The notes: a model not told the origin generated them from the sequence alone. Positions 32,782 to 46,761 are shown, counted from the first letter of the stretch. The stretch is 64,000 bases of DNA from Pogostemon cablin (GCA_023678885.1 CM042987.1:28978927-29042926); one strand, 5' to 3'. Program-made: numbers and translations.

Positions 32782-34697
32782 TGATGAGAGTCAAAATTAG
32801 CATGTTTTAGTGTCCAATTGAACACCTATTTGATTGATATTGTTATAATATATTGGCACAAGTATCTTATATTCGATATATGTGAGAAAAAGGTACACTT
32901 GAGGTATTTTGTTGTGTTTTAGGTGGAAAAAGGACCAAAAGTGTAAAGTTGGAGAAAAGGTGCAATTTGTGCAAGAATGCTGAAAACGCACGTCCAAATT
33001 TTATAATTATTTTTTATTCTAGTGGAGCTCTGAACGGGAAGTGTAATACATGGTTGGAAAGCCACTGAAAAAGAAATCATTTTGGTGTAAAGAACACCTC
33101 ATTCAGAGTCCGAACGAGGAAGTTATGAGCAAAGTGGTGACGTCGTGCGAGTTGTGCCGAACAGAATAGATGTGCTATTTTCCATGGCTTGTTACACATT
33201 CAAATGGTGGAGTTTCTTTGATTTCCTTATATGGATAGGAATCCAAGGAAGATAGGATCACGTGAGCATAAAAATCACTCAATTCGGAGGTCAGATGTGA
33301 AAGTTATACGCAAAACGGTGAGACTGCACAAGCTGCAAAAAGTCAATTCGACCACGACACATTGATTCGACCAAACCCTTTGGTCGAATCAAGGTCGAAT
33401 CAGAATCCTGGAGTGTGGAAAATTACCGATTTTGATTCGACCAAGCCCCTAGGTCAAATCTTAGGTCGAATTACATGTCTGGGACACGTCCGGATCAGAT
33501 TTTTACACCCCAAGTGCATGTTTTTGCGTATTTTTCAAGAAAAGCCCATCCAAGGTCCATAAGGAGTGCTTACAAGTATAAAATGGGATGTAGATCACAT
33601 CATTATTCATCATAGAGATACAAGAGAGGAGAAGAGAGGCCACAACCATACTACACCCCACAAGGGGGATCACCCCCAACCATCATCCACTCCCTTTCCT
33701 CCATCCATCCATCATTTTGAAGATTTGTCTGTGGAATTAAGAGGAGAACCAAGAGGAGAATTCAAGATGGAGAAGGACGCGACGATGCCACATCTACAGT
33801 TTTATTCATTTCCTAATTTATCTTGTATTTTTTGGACATCCAGGTAAGATCTATCCAACTCTCATGATTGTTCTTCTTAACATCATGGGCTAGAGCATTT
33901 TTGGTAGAACTAGGGTTGTGAAGGTTTTATCTAGTTAATTTAACTTCTATGTGTACACTCCGTACAACACTACTTGTGAATTTATTTTATATATGATTAT
34001 GCCTTTTTAATTCATACTCACGGTTATTTTGTGCATCATTAACTGCTATGCAGAGTCTGAATACATATCTTGGTTATTGATTGAGTGCGTTCACTGCTGA
34101 GCAGGATTTCATGTTATGTTTCTAAGTGAGGGGACTCCAAAACTTCATTAGAATCGGGTTAGTAAGCAGAATAAAGAGGGTAATTTTATAGTACCTATAA
34201 AGGGAGATCATATCAGGTTAGATTCTAGACGTGAAAAATAATTAATACTGATAGTACCTAGAAAGGAGAGTAAAATTATATCTCTTGCTCCTAGGTTATT
34301 CACACGTGTTACACGCATGTTTACTTGTGTCTATAGAGTAGATATGCATGGTTTAGTGATGCGTCCTTATTCCACAAGGCAGAGTCGGACATCAACATAC
34401 AGAAGGAAAATTAATGAGTGAAACTGGATTACCCTAGAGCTACCTATTCTCTCTCTTGATCCACTTTCACATTCTTCGAGTGATATTTTATTTTATTTAT
34501 TATTTAATTTCCATCATATTAGTTGTTAGATAATAACCATTCAAACGTAATTGTCTTATCTTAATTAATTTAGATAATAATTAAATTGATAAAACGTCGT
34601 CCCTTGGGTTCGATATTCACTTGGTCGCTTGCTTAAGCTGCAATTGATATCCTTAATACTTGGGGATTAATTTTGCGTGCAAAGAAAATGTGCATCA
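32782..34697 (+). mobile_element. Solo LTR (1.9 kb) inside the copia-type element
   Basis: Starts TGATGAGAGTCAAAATTAG and ends ATGTGCATCA; flanks TTTAT (32777-32781) and CTTAT (34698-34702) match in 4 of 5. It is alignable in blocks to the LTRs at 44899 and 48873 (GGTTGGAAAGCCACTGAA, GTTATGAGCAAA, TACCTANAAAGG), so the same broad LTR family. TATA box TATAAAATGG at about 33578. No internal region, hence solo. Confidence 0.8.
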
Positions 34698-34702
34698 CTT
34701 AT

Positions 34703-37700
34703 CGCTCTCCCTAAAGACATCAGTCTGATAGGTTTACATAATATGATACTTCAAGTAAAATTTTCAAACATACAAGTTGGGGGTAAGTAAATAAATAATA
34801 AATCATCTGAATTGTTACATGAGTAAACTCTTTGTGTAATATTCCATCACTCTTCAGGAGCTCATACGAGTAAAATAAATTTACTGTCTTTCTCCATGTA
34901 TATATTGCACATGTTTTATGCAACACATAATTTATTATCTCATAAAAGATTACAAGAGAGTATATACAAATCATTAAGCCACATTGGCTACAAATGTTTT
35001 ATATCATCCATCATAATAGTACATCAATCTAAATTTTAATGTAATGAGGATCGAATTATAAATAATATTCGATTAATATGCATGTCAATGTCTCATTGGT
35101 TTCTTATAATTAAACCAATGTATATTTTGTATCAAAGCGATACATGAGGATATATTTATTTTAACTAAATATCTCCTTGTCAGAGAATCATAAAAATGTT
35201 GCTAGCATGTTCATCATAAATGCATATCAGGCCTGATACAATTATGAAGAAAAACAAGTGCTTTAAAAAGCACTAAAAGTGAGGCTTCTGGTTCAAAATA
35301 TCCTCATTATATACTTCAAGTATACAAATGTTTATTTACCACTCCATGGGATTAAATAATAATTGACTTACAAAATTGAATGAGATTAATAAAAATTATA
35401 TATAAAATCATCATCAAGTAGATTAACTGCTATTAACAATTTGTTCCTTTTGAATTCTCAATCTATTGGTTGAGATGATACTTTGGTTTAGCAAATTCTT
35501 TCATTCTGAAAAATTCGTCATTCGGCATGAGTAAACTTTTATTGCTACAAATTTCTTATGTGTTGCAATCTTGAACCACAAATATAAATATAGGTAGTAT
35601 TCCTTCTTCAAGAGGAAACCATCCAATTAAAATGTAGTACATTCACATAGTTTATAATAGGTTTGTAATGATTTATATCCATCAGGGATTTTCATATATC
35701 CATCACGAGTTTATATCCATCAGAAATTCTGATATAAGTTTAACGTCTTGTGACACGTATTAACTGCATATCTAAATATATTGTAATTGTCATATAATTA
35801 AGTAGCGAAACATTATATAATGACTTTATAATGGGAGGATGTTCATCATCAATTAATTTTGAGTCTCTGCGAGATCTCTTTCATTTTAATCTCGCTTTAT
35901 TTTCACCACTTCACTCTTTGCACGTCCTTCTGGGATAAATATTTATATTCATTGACATACATTTTTGTATTTAAGGATAAATTCTTCGCGAGTAAAGCTC
36001 TATTTCAATTGTCCCTTTCTGTCTTACTCATTCTGAGTGCTTCTAGCACTTTGTCATTTCTTATAGACACTGGATCCAGATTTTTAAGACAGTAAGAACA
36101 ATTAAATAGATAAATATGTTGTCGACAACTTCGATAATACAATAAATTTATTTCTCCCAATAATTATAATAACTCTATATTTATTTAACTAGATCCTCGT
36201 CATTTCTCAAACGTTTGGATCTAGCCGTTTTGCATACCCAATATTTTGATTATTTGGTGCACATGCAATTTACTGGGTATTTATCTTCTGGACAAATTTA
36301 TTTAAGAGTGTTCTTGTTTTCAAACAAACTCTCTAAATTATTTTGGAAGTGACTATTTATGAATTTTATTTTCCGCGGACTTTAAAATTTTCACATTTAT
36401 TAAACCTTTCACGCTTTTGGCGTTGAAAATTATTAGTAAAATTATGTCCCTGGGGAACTCCACTTCTAGTGGTGAATCGGTAATAAGTATTTGGGACTTA
36501 GTCACTTTTTATGATAATTTGACAGTTTATTTTCTAAGTAAATTAATTATCTACTGAATTTCTAGTTCAATTTGTCTAGTGCAAGATAATGAAGATGCTT
36601 TTATATTATGAAATATCTCGGCATTACTTTGAATATTGAGCTTTTATCTCCCCCTAATGCCATGAAATAATCTTCATTTAAAGTGCAGTTAGCGTACTTA
36701 AATATATATTGATTCCCTATTTGGGCTTTATTATGTATTTAAGAATAGACGGATTTATCATTAAATGTCCTTTAAGGTACGCTGTTATGGTGATATATTT
36801 ATAAAATGTAAACTGCACACTTTAATATATAGTTGCAGATGGAAAATGTGAAGGCTTCTGGCCTTGATTAAGCACTAGTTATAAGGGGGTATTATGTGAT
36901 AATGATATGCAGGAGCCAGATTTAAATTAAATAATTTTATGTTCCCCAATAAGCAAAATAATTGTTGGAATTTTATAATAAATTTTTCACTAAGTGTGAA
37001 CATAAAAAATATGATGTTCCACTTATATGATGTATGTATTTCAAGATTATTTCAAATGACTTCAATTGAGTAGTAAAAATTTGAGCTCTCATAATTTCAG
37101 TGAAACGATTGTAAAAGGACTTATTCTTAGTCCAATTTATGGATGCATCATAAAATTTAACTTTGGTCATAACAATTAGAAAATTCGACCAATATTTATC
37201 TTTAAATCTCTTGAACATATTAGGAGATTTAATTCCAAATTTAGTATATGAATGTCATAAAAAATTTCATTCAAACAAGTTTCACATATTTATCCATGTG
37301 AAATAAAGAGGGAATAATATCATTTCGTATTCCATGATTAAAAATGAACATCTGGCTCATCTATGTTGCCCAAATAACCCAATTTTTCATGCCACAATTT
37401 ATATATTTTTGGGTCTAACAGCTTTAAAATTATTGCAACATGTAAATAATATAACAAATACAACCACTTTATTACATGTGACACTATTTCATGAAAGGAA
37501 AAAAATTGTTACTTTAATGTATCACGTGCTTCAGGTACCACTTCTAATTTTATAAAATTAGATATCATATAAATTAAGATCACACTAGATCATCTTCATA
37601 ATTTACGAGCTCAAACTCCAAAAGATCTTGCATCATAGCTCAGTGGTTATGTCATGTGATCTTGAACAAAAAGTCGTGAGTTCAAACTCTATAACTCATA

Positions 37701-37799
37701 TTAGTTATAGTTAAAAAAAATATTTGCTTCAGGCAAAATTATATGATAATATGACTCACCATTGATACATTTTCTTTTTTCATTATTTTGTATCTAATG
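34703..37799. other. Decayed interior of the copia-type element
   Basis: AT-rich with stops in all frames every few dozen codons. A minus ORF at 36973-37218 (MFKRFKDKYWSNFLIV...) shows no known domain. I could not find RT (YVDD), integrase or RNase H motifs on either strand. Confidence 0.5.
37620..37740 (+). mobile_element. tRNA-derived SINE-like sequence
   Basis: TAGCTCAGTGGTTATG (A-box-like) and GTGAGTTCAAACTC (B-box-like) lie about 35 bp apart, as in tRNA-derived pol III promoters. They are followed by AT-rich text. It cannot fold as a proper tRNA acceptor stem by eye, so it is not called a tRNA gene. Confidence 0.6.
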
Positions 37800-37807
37800 A
37801 TATCAAC

Positions 37808-38827
37808 TAGAGCCGGCAAAAAGGCTGGGCCGCCCAGCCCGGTACCGGCCCATCGGGCCAATGGACATTTACGGGCCGGGCCTGATTTTTTGCGGGCCTT
37901 TTTTTTCGTGGCCCAGCCTAGCCCATACTGGGCCACCGTGCCATTGGGCCATTTTGGCCCATTTATTTTAATTAATTTTTAAATTTTTAATCAAAAAAAT
38001 TAAAATTTATTTATTTTAATATGTGTAATAATAATTATATAAGTCAATATTGAATATTATCCTCAAATTTATAATTAGATATAAATGATAAATAATCTAT
38101 TCAAGTTAATTATTATTTTTAAATCAAATAAATTAGAATTTATTATTAGGGATCGATTGTATTATTAAGTGTTGTTAAATAATGGATTGGAGCTATTTAA
38201 CATTAGTAATCACAATTATTATGTGATTAAATTATATTATTAGCATCCAACTTATTTCATTATTATAATATAATAGAATTTAAATCCAACTTTAACAAAT
38301 TTCAACAACATTAAATCTCATACACAATTATTTTTTTCTATTCTATTGAGTATTTTTTTTTTCTTTATTTCTATCATATACAATATTAAATCTCATATAT
38401 AACTTATCACATTATTTTATATGTATATATTTTCTTTCTCCTTAACCTTATTTCTATCTTAAAGTAATCAAAATATCCAAATAAAATAGAAAATTCATAT
38501 ATAATTGGAAGATTATAAATATTTTAAAAAGTTATTTTTATGACTATTTTTATATATTTAAATTTAAGTTATTTAAATATAATTTATAAATCAAATAAAT
38601 TAAGCATCACAAATAATTTATGATTAAATATTAAATTAAATATTAAAAAAATGATCGGGCCAAAAAAGCCCAAAAAAAGCGGTCCGAGCCATTTGGCCCA
38701 CCGGACTTGATGGGCCGGGCCAAAACAGCACGGTTCTTTTCGGGCCTATATTTTAATGGCTCAGTCCAGCCTACTTATGGCGGGCTACGAGCCGACCCAT
38801 CGGGCCGGGCTATTTTTGCTTGCTCTA
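37808..38827. mobile_element. Non-autonomous hAT element with GGGCC-rich ends
   Basis: Ends TAGAGCCGGCAAAAA and (complement of right) TAGAGCAAGCAAAAA; the perfect 8-bp duplication ATATCAAC flanks it (37800-37807, 38828-38835), diagnostic for hAT. Both subterminal regions (about 130-190 bp) are full of GGGCC/GGCCC words in a GC content far above the AT-rich 750-bp centre. No transposase. Confidence 0.92.
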
Positions 38828-39463
38828 ATATCAACCAAATATTTTGGTATACAACATATACGAGACCAATGTTAATTATATTCATATTTATAGCAATTTG
38901 CTTCTGGAGAATTGTTAATTGTTGAATAAAATTTATGTTTTGAGCTTGAATTTTGTTTAATTCATTCTATAAGTTGTGGGTAATTATTGTAATGTCTTTA
39001 ACTTCAACGCTCTGCTAGAGCCAATTTGAATAATCTCAACCACTTCGATAGATCAATTTTAATTACTCGACTACAACCTCTTGTTTATCATAAAAAAAAT
39101 ACAACGCGCTTCAGGCACTAGTTTGAACCATAGTATATTTCATTATGAGTAAATTATGCTTTCCTGCTAGCAATAATGCAGAAAGAAACTTTGAATACTT
39201 TATGTATTGTAGCTGGAGTAATATTTGTAACTGATTTAAAATTTTAAAATCAAAAAACCAGTCAATCATATTAAGTCTGATGGAGAATTCTCACAGTTTG
39301 TTAACGATCCTTCAGGGATTGTCATATATTAAATGAATCATTTCTCAACAAATACTCATTGTTAGATATTATAAAGAAGCATACTATTGATTATGTCTCT
39401 AGACATTGATTCATTTAAAATTTCTAATAATAATTCACGAGGTAAGGTGGTTAATATTAGACC

Positions 39464-42400
39464 CAGTGTTTTCATAACCGAATCGGAGGTCAAACCGGAG
39501 AGCCCAACGGTTCATGGTCGGACCGGTTGGACCGACGGTTCAATCGGAAAAACCAAAAATTCACTATTTTTAATAATATTTAATTATTTTATATATAATT
39601 TTACTATTTATATTAATATATTAATTATTTAACATTTTAATTTATATGAAATTCATTTCTTAAAAAAATCATCATATAAATCAATACTAATAGCACTTTC
39701 ACAATCCAAAAAAAAAAATGCAGCCACCTATAACTATAAGCATCAAAATATAGACAACAAAGTGACAAACAAACAACAAAATAGTGAAATATCATTCACC
39801 ATCCAACATAAATACTTAAGTCTTAAAATTTTGAATACCAACCAATGCATAATCTAACACAACAAAGTAAACCAAGCAAGACAACATCATAGTCAAACTC
39901 CATAGTCAAGTTCCAAATTTATCAAACTCCATAATCAAGTTCCAAATTTACCAACTTCTACATTGACAAAATAAATAAATCATTGATCATATCCCTTCAA
40001 GTATTTCATCTCCATCTTGATCATTATTCAACTCTTGAGCCATTCTTGTCACAAGACCACCATCATCATTTTCATGAAGATCTTCTAATGGATTCATTTG
40101 TCGCACTTCATCTCCAACTTTATCCAAATCTATAAATAGAGGAAATAATTTTAGTACACAAAAACGATTTCATCATTAAACTATATTTAATTTTTTATTC
40201 AAGAAATAAAGAGAAAATGACCATAGTTTTTAACTTCTTAAACATGTTAGCAAAAACATAAATAGATACCTTCTTCGGGAGAAATTATTGGAATGTCATC
40301 TTCACCATAAAGCATATTATTCAACTCATCAATATCTAATATAGGTTAAGGATTTTCTTCTTCATCTTCCACAACCCAAAAGTTTGTTTTGTCAATGCTT
40401 TCATAATCAATGGGATCATGGTAAATCCTTTTTAGATCAAGCCTAACATTTAGTAGAAGATAAATAAAAAAACAAAATAAGACTTATAAGTTGAGATCTA
40501 AAACCTCGAAGAATAAAATTTTAAATCTAAAGAATTAGTACATTTCTTGCAAACGTAAGTTGTAATGAATAAAGACAAGGTCGTTCAATCTAGGATGCTC
40601 CAGTTTATTCCTCTTCTTAGTATGTATTTTTTCAAAAACATACCAATTCCTTTCACATCCTGAAGAAGAAGAAGTTTGACTTAAAATCTTAATGGCAAGA
40701 TTTTGTAAATTTGGAGCGTCACATCCAAAGAACTTCCACTATTCATCTACAAAAGAATACATAAAAAAAGAAAAATAAATTAGTAACAAAAAATATTAGT
40801 GCTAATCAAAGTAAAAATTAAGAATTCAAAATTCAGCATATATAATTATAGACATTTACCAGGTTGCATAGTCTTTGATGATTCAAGAACAATTGGGCGA
40901 CTGAAGCTTCCTAATCTATCTTGAAATATGCTCACTTCATCAATACACTTCCTCTAAATAGTCTTGTCTCTAACAAGGGTGGTGACCATCTCAATAAAAC
41001 CATCCATTATTTCTTTCTTAGTGCACATGTTCTTATTTTCATACGCAAAGGCAGGGTTCAAGAGATAAGCTGCAGCATGGATGTCTCGTCTGAATTGTTT
41101 GTCCCACCTTGCCTTGATAATCTTCGTAAAAGGCTTGTACAATGTTTTTTTCTTCTTAAAGAATTTCTTTATTGCCTTCTTGGCACGATACATCCCATCA
41201 TAAACATAACCAATAGAAGGCCTTTTATCAGTATCCATTATACGCAACACACGTATCAGTGGAGCAACAGCACTTACTACAACAACACAATCACTCCAAA
41301 ATTTGACATCAAGAACCACTGCTAGGACTGCACTTGCTTTTTTATCTTTGTAGTATCTAGAATCTCTGAATGTCTTACTAGTAAAAAAAGCTTGCAAATC
41401 ATGTTGATGTTCAAGAATGCTCTTCAATGCAATGAATGTTGTAGCAAAATAAGTTGGTCCCGGACGGATAATTTCTGTCCATCCTTCTCTTTTTCTCAAC
41501 CAAGCAAGTAGAAATGCATGATTATAAACAAACTTGGTTACTAGAGATGCCTTTTTTGCAAGATCACAAACAAGTTTCATTTTACCAATATCTCCAAGTA
41601 GCAAATTCAAATAATGTGCAGCACAAGGTGACCACTTGATGGAAGGATACTTATTATTCAACAAGACACCAACAGCTTTATAATTAGCTCCATTATCAGT
41701 CACAAAATGAACAATATTACGGCTCCAACCCAATCAACCAACTCAACAAATAAATTACAAAGTGTGGTGGCATCTTTCACAATATCAGAGGCATCAAATG
41801 ACTTCACAAATATGGTTCCTTTCTTACAATAAACCATAAAATTTATGAGTTGTCTATTCGATCTATCTTGCCAACCATCAGCCATAATAGTGCAACCACT
41901 ATCTTCCCAAACTTTTCGATAATTATTAAGCAATAACTCAACTTCCTTTTTCACATTCCCCATTAAATTTGTTCGCACTTGATTATATTTTGGTAATTTA
42001 TAACCGGGGCCAATGGCAGCAACAGCATCCAACATCTTTTGAAAGTAGGAAGAATTTACAATATTCATTGGGAGACAATCATTGTAAACAAATCTAGCAA
42101 CAACCAAATCAGCATTATGTAAAGCTCCTTTACTTACAAGAACACTCTTGATTGAAGGTTGAGCACCGGGTGTGGTTCTTGGAGCAAAGTATTGTGGGAG
42201 CTTCTCATTCCGCTTTCTCTTTCCTGACGATGTTGGAACCTTTTTTTGCATTGGTGCATTGAGTTCCAACGTATTCAGTTCTTCCTCAACATCATCTGCA
42301 TTGAAGAAATTATCTTCTCCCATAGATTTTGTATGTTGAGCTTCTTTTTCTTCTTCTATATCCTTCAGTAATTGCTCCATTTGATATCTTATATCAAAAG

Positions 42401-44027
42401 GCACTTTTTTGCAAGAAGAAATATCCCCCCTTCGACCAGCTAAATGTTTCTTCATCCTGTTTATTCCCCCTCCTTTCCAAGTATTGTTGCAGTGCAAGCA
42501 AGTCCAACTTTTCTTTCCATCAATAATAGTCTCTTTAAAATGAGCCCAAGCTGGATATATTTTGGATCGAACGGTTGATTGAGTTGAACTAATTGTGGTG
42601 TTAGATTGTTGGCCACTTGATGAGGAATCCATCTGATGTAAAGAATAATTATATATAAAAAAAAAAATAGGTCATTGGGCATTCTGTGATATATCTTAAA
42701 AAATATTAACTATAATAATTAAATAAACTAATTCTATATTAGGTTTTCATCAACCATAGGTCCATAACAGTACAAGAAAGTTTATAAGTTTATAATAGTG
42801 TTGCATTCAAAATAATTAATCATTTTATGGAAAGAAAAATGTTCTAGTGTAATTTACTAAGATTTTTATTTTTTGTGATTAACTTTTTTAAGAAAAAAAC
42901 AAACGTTGTTTAAATTGGAAAGGAAGTGATGAGTAAATAGCCCACTTGAATTTACAGCCAAGATATAGGGTACGAGTTTATAGAATGTAAATGCCAAAGG
43001 GTCAAAAATTATACTCCAAAATCATTGTAATTAAAATGTGGCAGGAGATTTCCACTAGCATGGTGTAAGCTCATAAGCTGTAAAGCTAATTAGGTAGAGC
43101 AGATTGTTGCTGTTGCCCAAAAAAAATAATAAATGAAAAACTAAACTTTTAATACTTCTTAGTTCTTACTTTCTTAGTTCTTAAATTCTTATCTTGATTG
43201 GCTTTTCCAAATAGCCTATCCAAAGGATTAAGACATATAATCGAATATACAGTGGAAGCACAAAACTTGAGGGTTGAAATTTGAAAATACTAAATAAAAT
43301 TACATAAATAAAAAGTATAACTAATACAAAAATTTTGGTAGAAACATATCATCAAACACCTTGTAGGCATGAAAAATTATAAAGTGTAAAGTGTAAACAA
43401 TCAATCCAATTTCATCCAATAACCCATAAACTCACACTCACCACTCCAAGTTCAAGACTCAAGCAACATATTAACTCAAATATGTGGAAGAAACAACTAC
43501 AAAATTTACAAAATATAAACCATCTAAATATACATTTAAAACACAAAATCTTTAAATTTCAAATACCTATTTGGAAATGAAGAGTTTAATTTTATCACGT
43601 ACCTCCCACTGCTTCACCATAGAGACGTGCAAATGGAATGATGTTTGGTCGGAGGAGTCGGAGCTCGGCGGCTGAAATGGAAGAGATGAAAGGAATTGGC
43701 AGCCCTAATCTCCTTTTCTCACTCAAACTCATGCTGGTAGAGTGAGAAGTGCAAGTGATATTTTAATAAATTAGAAATTTAGAATTTTGAAATTAAGTCA
43801 AAGTTTTAAAATTGGTCAACTTTCAACAGCAGGCTGTAATTAAATAAAAAAAAGCAAGAACCGGTGATTACCGGTTCGTCCAGTTTTACCAGTTTTACCG
43901 ATTCTGACCGGTTCTTCCCAGTTTTGATAGGTTTTGACCCAAAAGCGGTTTCTGGGGTGTAGTTGGACCGGACTCCGGACCGATTCCTGGTCGAACTGGC
44001 CGGTCCAGTCCGGTTCTGACAACACTG
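39464..44027. mobile_element. hAT transposon (4.6 kb) with broken transposase
   Basis: Inverted ends CAGTGTTTTCATAACCG and (complement of right) CAGTGTTGTCAGAACCG; the perfect 8-bp duplication ATTAGACC flanks it (39456-39463, 44028-44035). Subterminal regions at both ends carry many ACCGGTT/GGTTCNNNCGG words, possible transposase sites. The transposase is on the minus strand. Long 5' and 3' non-coding parts. Confidence 0.93.
39987..42632 (-). pseudogene. hAT transposase (BED finger, DUF659, dimerisation domain)
   Basis: Exon 1 starts at ATG 42632 and runs to about 40860 (donor CCTG/GTAAA). BED-type finger: CLHCNNTWKGGGINRMKKHL (residues about 45-65). DUF659 region with IMADGWQDRSNRQLINFM, whose Asp is catalytic. 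A 1-nt frameshift near 41717 separates it from VHFVTDNGANYK (second Asp) and WSPCAAHYLNLLLGD. A TAG follows VRDKTI near 40954, and exon 2 (from 40746) starts DE-stop-WKFFGC where DEWW is expected. Exon 2 gives SGCERNWYVFEKIHTKKRN, the hAT dimerisation domain. Acidic 3' exons continue to TGA at 39987-39989. One frameshift plus two stops: inactive. Confidence 0.88.
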
Positions 44028-44035
44028 ATTAGACC

Positions 44036-44893
44036 CACATTAAGTATTTTTGTTATCATTGGTGAGCTCGTCAAATTTTCTCTTTATTATGTCAAATATT
44101 TTCACAAAAATACAACTATCATGTATTCATTTTACATAAAGTCGCGAGTGTTTGAATATATATAAATATATAAATAATCATAAATTTTTTCATGAGTCTA
44201 TCCAAAAAGAATAATGACGTGAATTATAAAGAAATAAAAATATTTTTAGAACTTTTAAAGAGTATTGATCATATGTTGTGCATGTTTCTATTGCTTTAAT
44301 CTATACCGCACATCTTGCAAATCTCACATGCATTTAATCTATAAATACATATTCCAACCATTTCTATAAATTTTAAGAAAAATAATATAACAACATCGAA
44401 TTCATATTCAATCTTAAACATATTTTTTAATATTTAAAATAAATAAATAATTAATCATCCATAAGAAATGACTAAACACATTCATATTATTACATAATGT
44501 GAGTAATTTGGTCTTATGGACCTTTTTCTGTATGTATTCCATGTCATTAAAAGATATAACGATAATCCTTTGCAAAATTTTAGATTTTTTTTATATGAAA
44601 CTAATAAAATATTATGAACGCATATCTTTGAAATCTTAAGTAATCTCATTTTCTCTAGTAAAATAATTTTTATTTTCTATTTAATAGAAAAACTTTAGTA
44701 ATCATGTGTCACAAGTTTACTCCAAAATTTTATTATTTAAAAAAAATAACGGACACATGTATCACAACAAAGGAGATAAAAAAAATTGATCACTTTCAAA
44801 GAAAATATTTTGATCCTAATGAAATTTACCATGATTATAACAGATTTAAGAGAAACTATACGTGTTTTCCTTATTTGTTCGCTGAACAATAAT
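44036..44893. other. Decayed interior of the copia-type element
   Basis: AT-rich; a short plus ORF (44704-44892) resembles no family. No gene called. Confidence 0.45.
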
Positions 44894-44898
44894 AAAGG

Positions 44899-46741
44899 TG
44901 ATTAGTGTGAAAATCTGCATGTTTTAGGGTTCGATTTAGCACCGTTTTGTGGAATTTATATTCGTATGTTAGCACTAAATGGTTAATTTTCATATATTTT
45001 AGATATTGGTGCATTTGAGGTGTTATTTCGTATTTTTAGGTGGAAAATAGATTACATGTGCAAAGTTGGAATGAGGAGTGAAATCGTGAAAGAATGTTGA
45101 AAAATGCATATCCTCTTTGCATAATTTTTCTATATCTTTGTGGAAGTCCAAATTGATCATGTATGGTTGGAAAGCCACTGAAGATAAGGTCATTTTGGCT
45201 CAAGGAACGCCTCAATTAGACGTCAGATGAAGGATATATGATCAAAACGGTGAAGACACGCAAGCTGTGCCGACCAGCACGAGCAGTGCCACTTTGCATG
45301 ACTCGTGTCATATTCAAATGGACGAGTTTTCAGGAGTTCTTTATATGGTTAGAAAGCCAAGGAAGATAGAATCGCGTGAGCGTAAAATCACCTCAATCAA
45401 AGATCAGATGAAGAAGTTATGAGCAAAATCGTGAGGTCGCGCAGACTGCCGACGGGTGGCACGACCCGTGCCAAGGCCGGCACGACTCGTGCCACTGCCC
45501 AGCAGGCCTGTTTTGTCATTTTTTGGCCCGTTCTTCATTTTTGATGTGAAAAAGCCCTATTTTGAGGTGGAATCCGAATTTTAGCAGCCTACAACTATAA
45601 AAGGACCCCTTGGGGTGTTCCAAACTCTAACTCTCCATAACTCTTCACAACCATGCATACTTTTCCATACCCTTTCACCATACCATCCCATCCACCCATC
45701 CCGGGGAGTTCATCAGTGTTGCTTACTTGAGAAGGAGAACAAGAAGGTTCAGAATCACGGAGGAAAGAACGGAGAATCACGCCATATCTAGGATTTTTCT
45801 TATTCTTTCTTTTAAGCTTTTGAATTATAGACCTATGGGATTATTTTCATACCTAACCATGGATGTTGCTTGTAACATCATGGGCTAGTACTTCTTGGAT
45901 AGTGCTAGGTTTTGAAGGTTGAATTGCTTTGAATTGATGACCTAGACTAGGTTATGGATTTCTGCAGTATTCTTATTTCAGTATTAATGTGTTGAATTGA
46001 GATTGATATTTTTATCTTATATGATCTGTCCTTATTCATGAAGATTTCAATTACCTTTGCATGCTTATGATTATTGATTGTGTCATAGAAGTAATTATAT
46101 TTGTCTATCTGTTATGGGTAAAGGGGACTTAACCGTATAACCTTTATTCATTAGAATAATTAATATTGGACACTTAATATATGTATTAATTACCATTCTA
46201 GAGGATTTGGTTTCTTAGATTGTTAGGTGGGAATTGGGGATTAATTCTTAAGTACCTATAAAGGGAAGTCTAGCGCTCTAGCCTTTAATGGAATTTTGCA
46301 TGAAGTACCTAGAAAGGGAGTAGGAGTTATTCTTCTGCAACTGAGGGTTTAAACCAGGTTTATGTGTTAAGTTTACTTTAAAAGAGAGATTTAACATAAT
46401 TAAGTGATTGCTTTCATAAGAATTGCAGGGATTCTAACTGATTGTCTAGCGATTTGATTTGACCAATTTAACTGGATTTCCTAGTGCTATCTATCTTCTC
46501 TCTTGAACACTTCCATATTTATTTTAGTTGTTATTTTATTATGTTTAGTAATTATTTTCTGCATATATAGTTTAATTAATCCATACTTAAAATACCCAGA
46601 TTTGTCTTATATTAAAATAATCATAAATAGGTTTAAATAGTAATTCTAGAATTATCATTTGGGTTCGATAATAGACTTGGTCACACGCTTATCTGCAACT
46701 GATTCCCTACACTTGGGGGCCCGCAAAAAGGTGAACAAGCA
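44899..46741 (+). repeat. 5' LTR (1.84 kb)
   Basis: TATA box ACTATAAAAGGACC at about 45593. About 95-140 bp before it are two consecutive dyads built on GGCACGA(C/T)...CGTGCC (about 45457-45500). Confidence 0.93.
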
Positions 46742-46743
46742 AA

Positions 46744-46761
46744 TGGCGCCGTTACCGGGGA
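46744..46761 (+). promoter_or_regulatory. Primer-binding site (tRNA-Asp type)
   Basis: TGGCGCCGTTACCGGGGA, 2 bp after the left LTR. Complementary to the tRNA-Asp 3' end except A for G at position 11. Confidence 0.85.

Noticed and set aside
37628..37700. tRNA gene
   Set aside because: A- and B-box-like words are present but no acceptor-stem pairing or anticodon arm is evident; better read as a SINE-type remnant.
42329..42682. ORFs opposite or overlapping the hAT transposase start
   Set aside because: Other-frame shadows of the BED-finger region.
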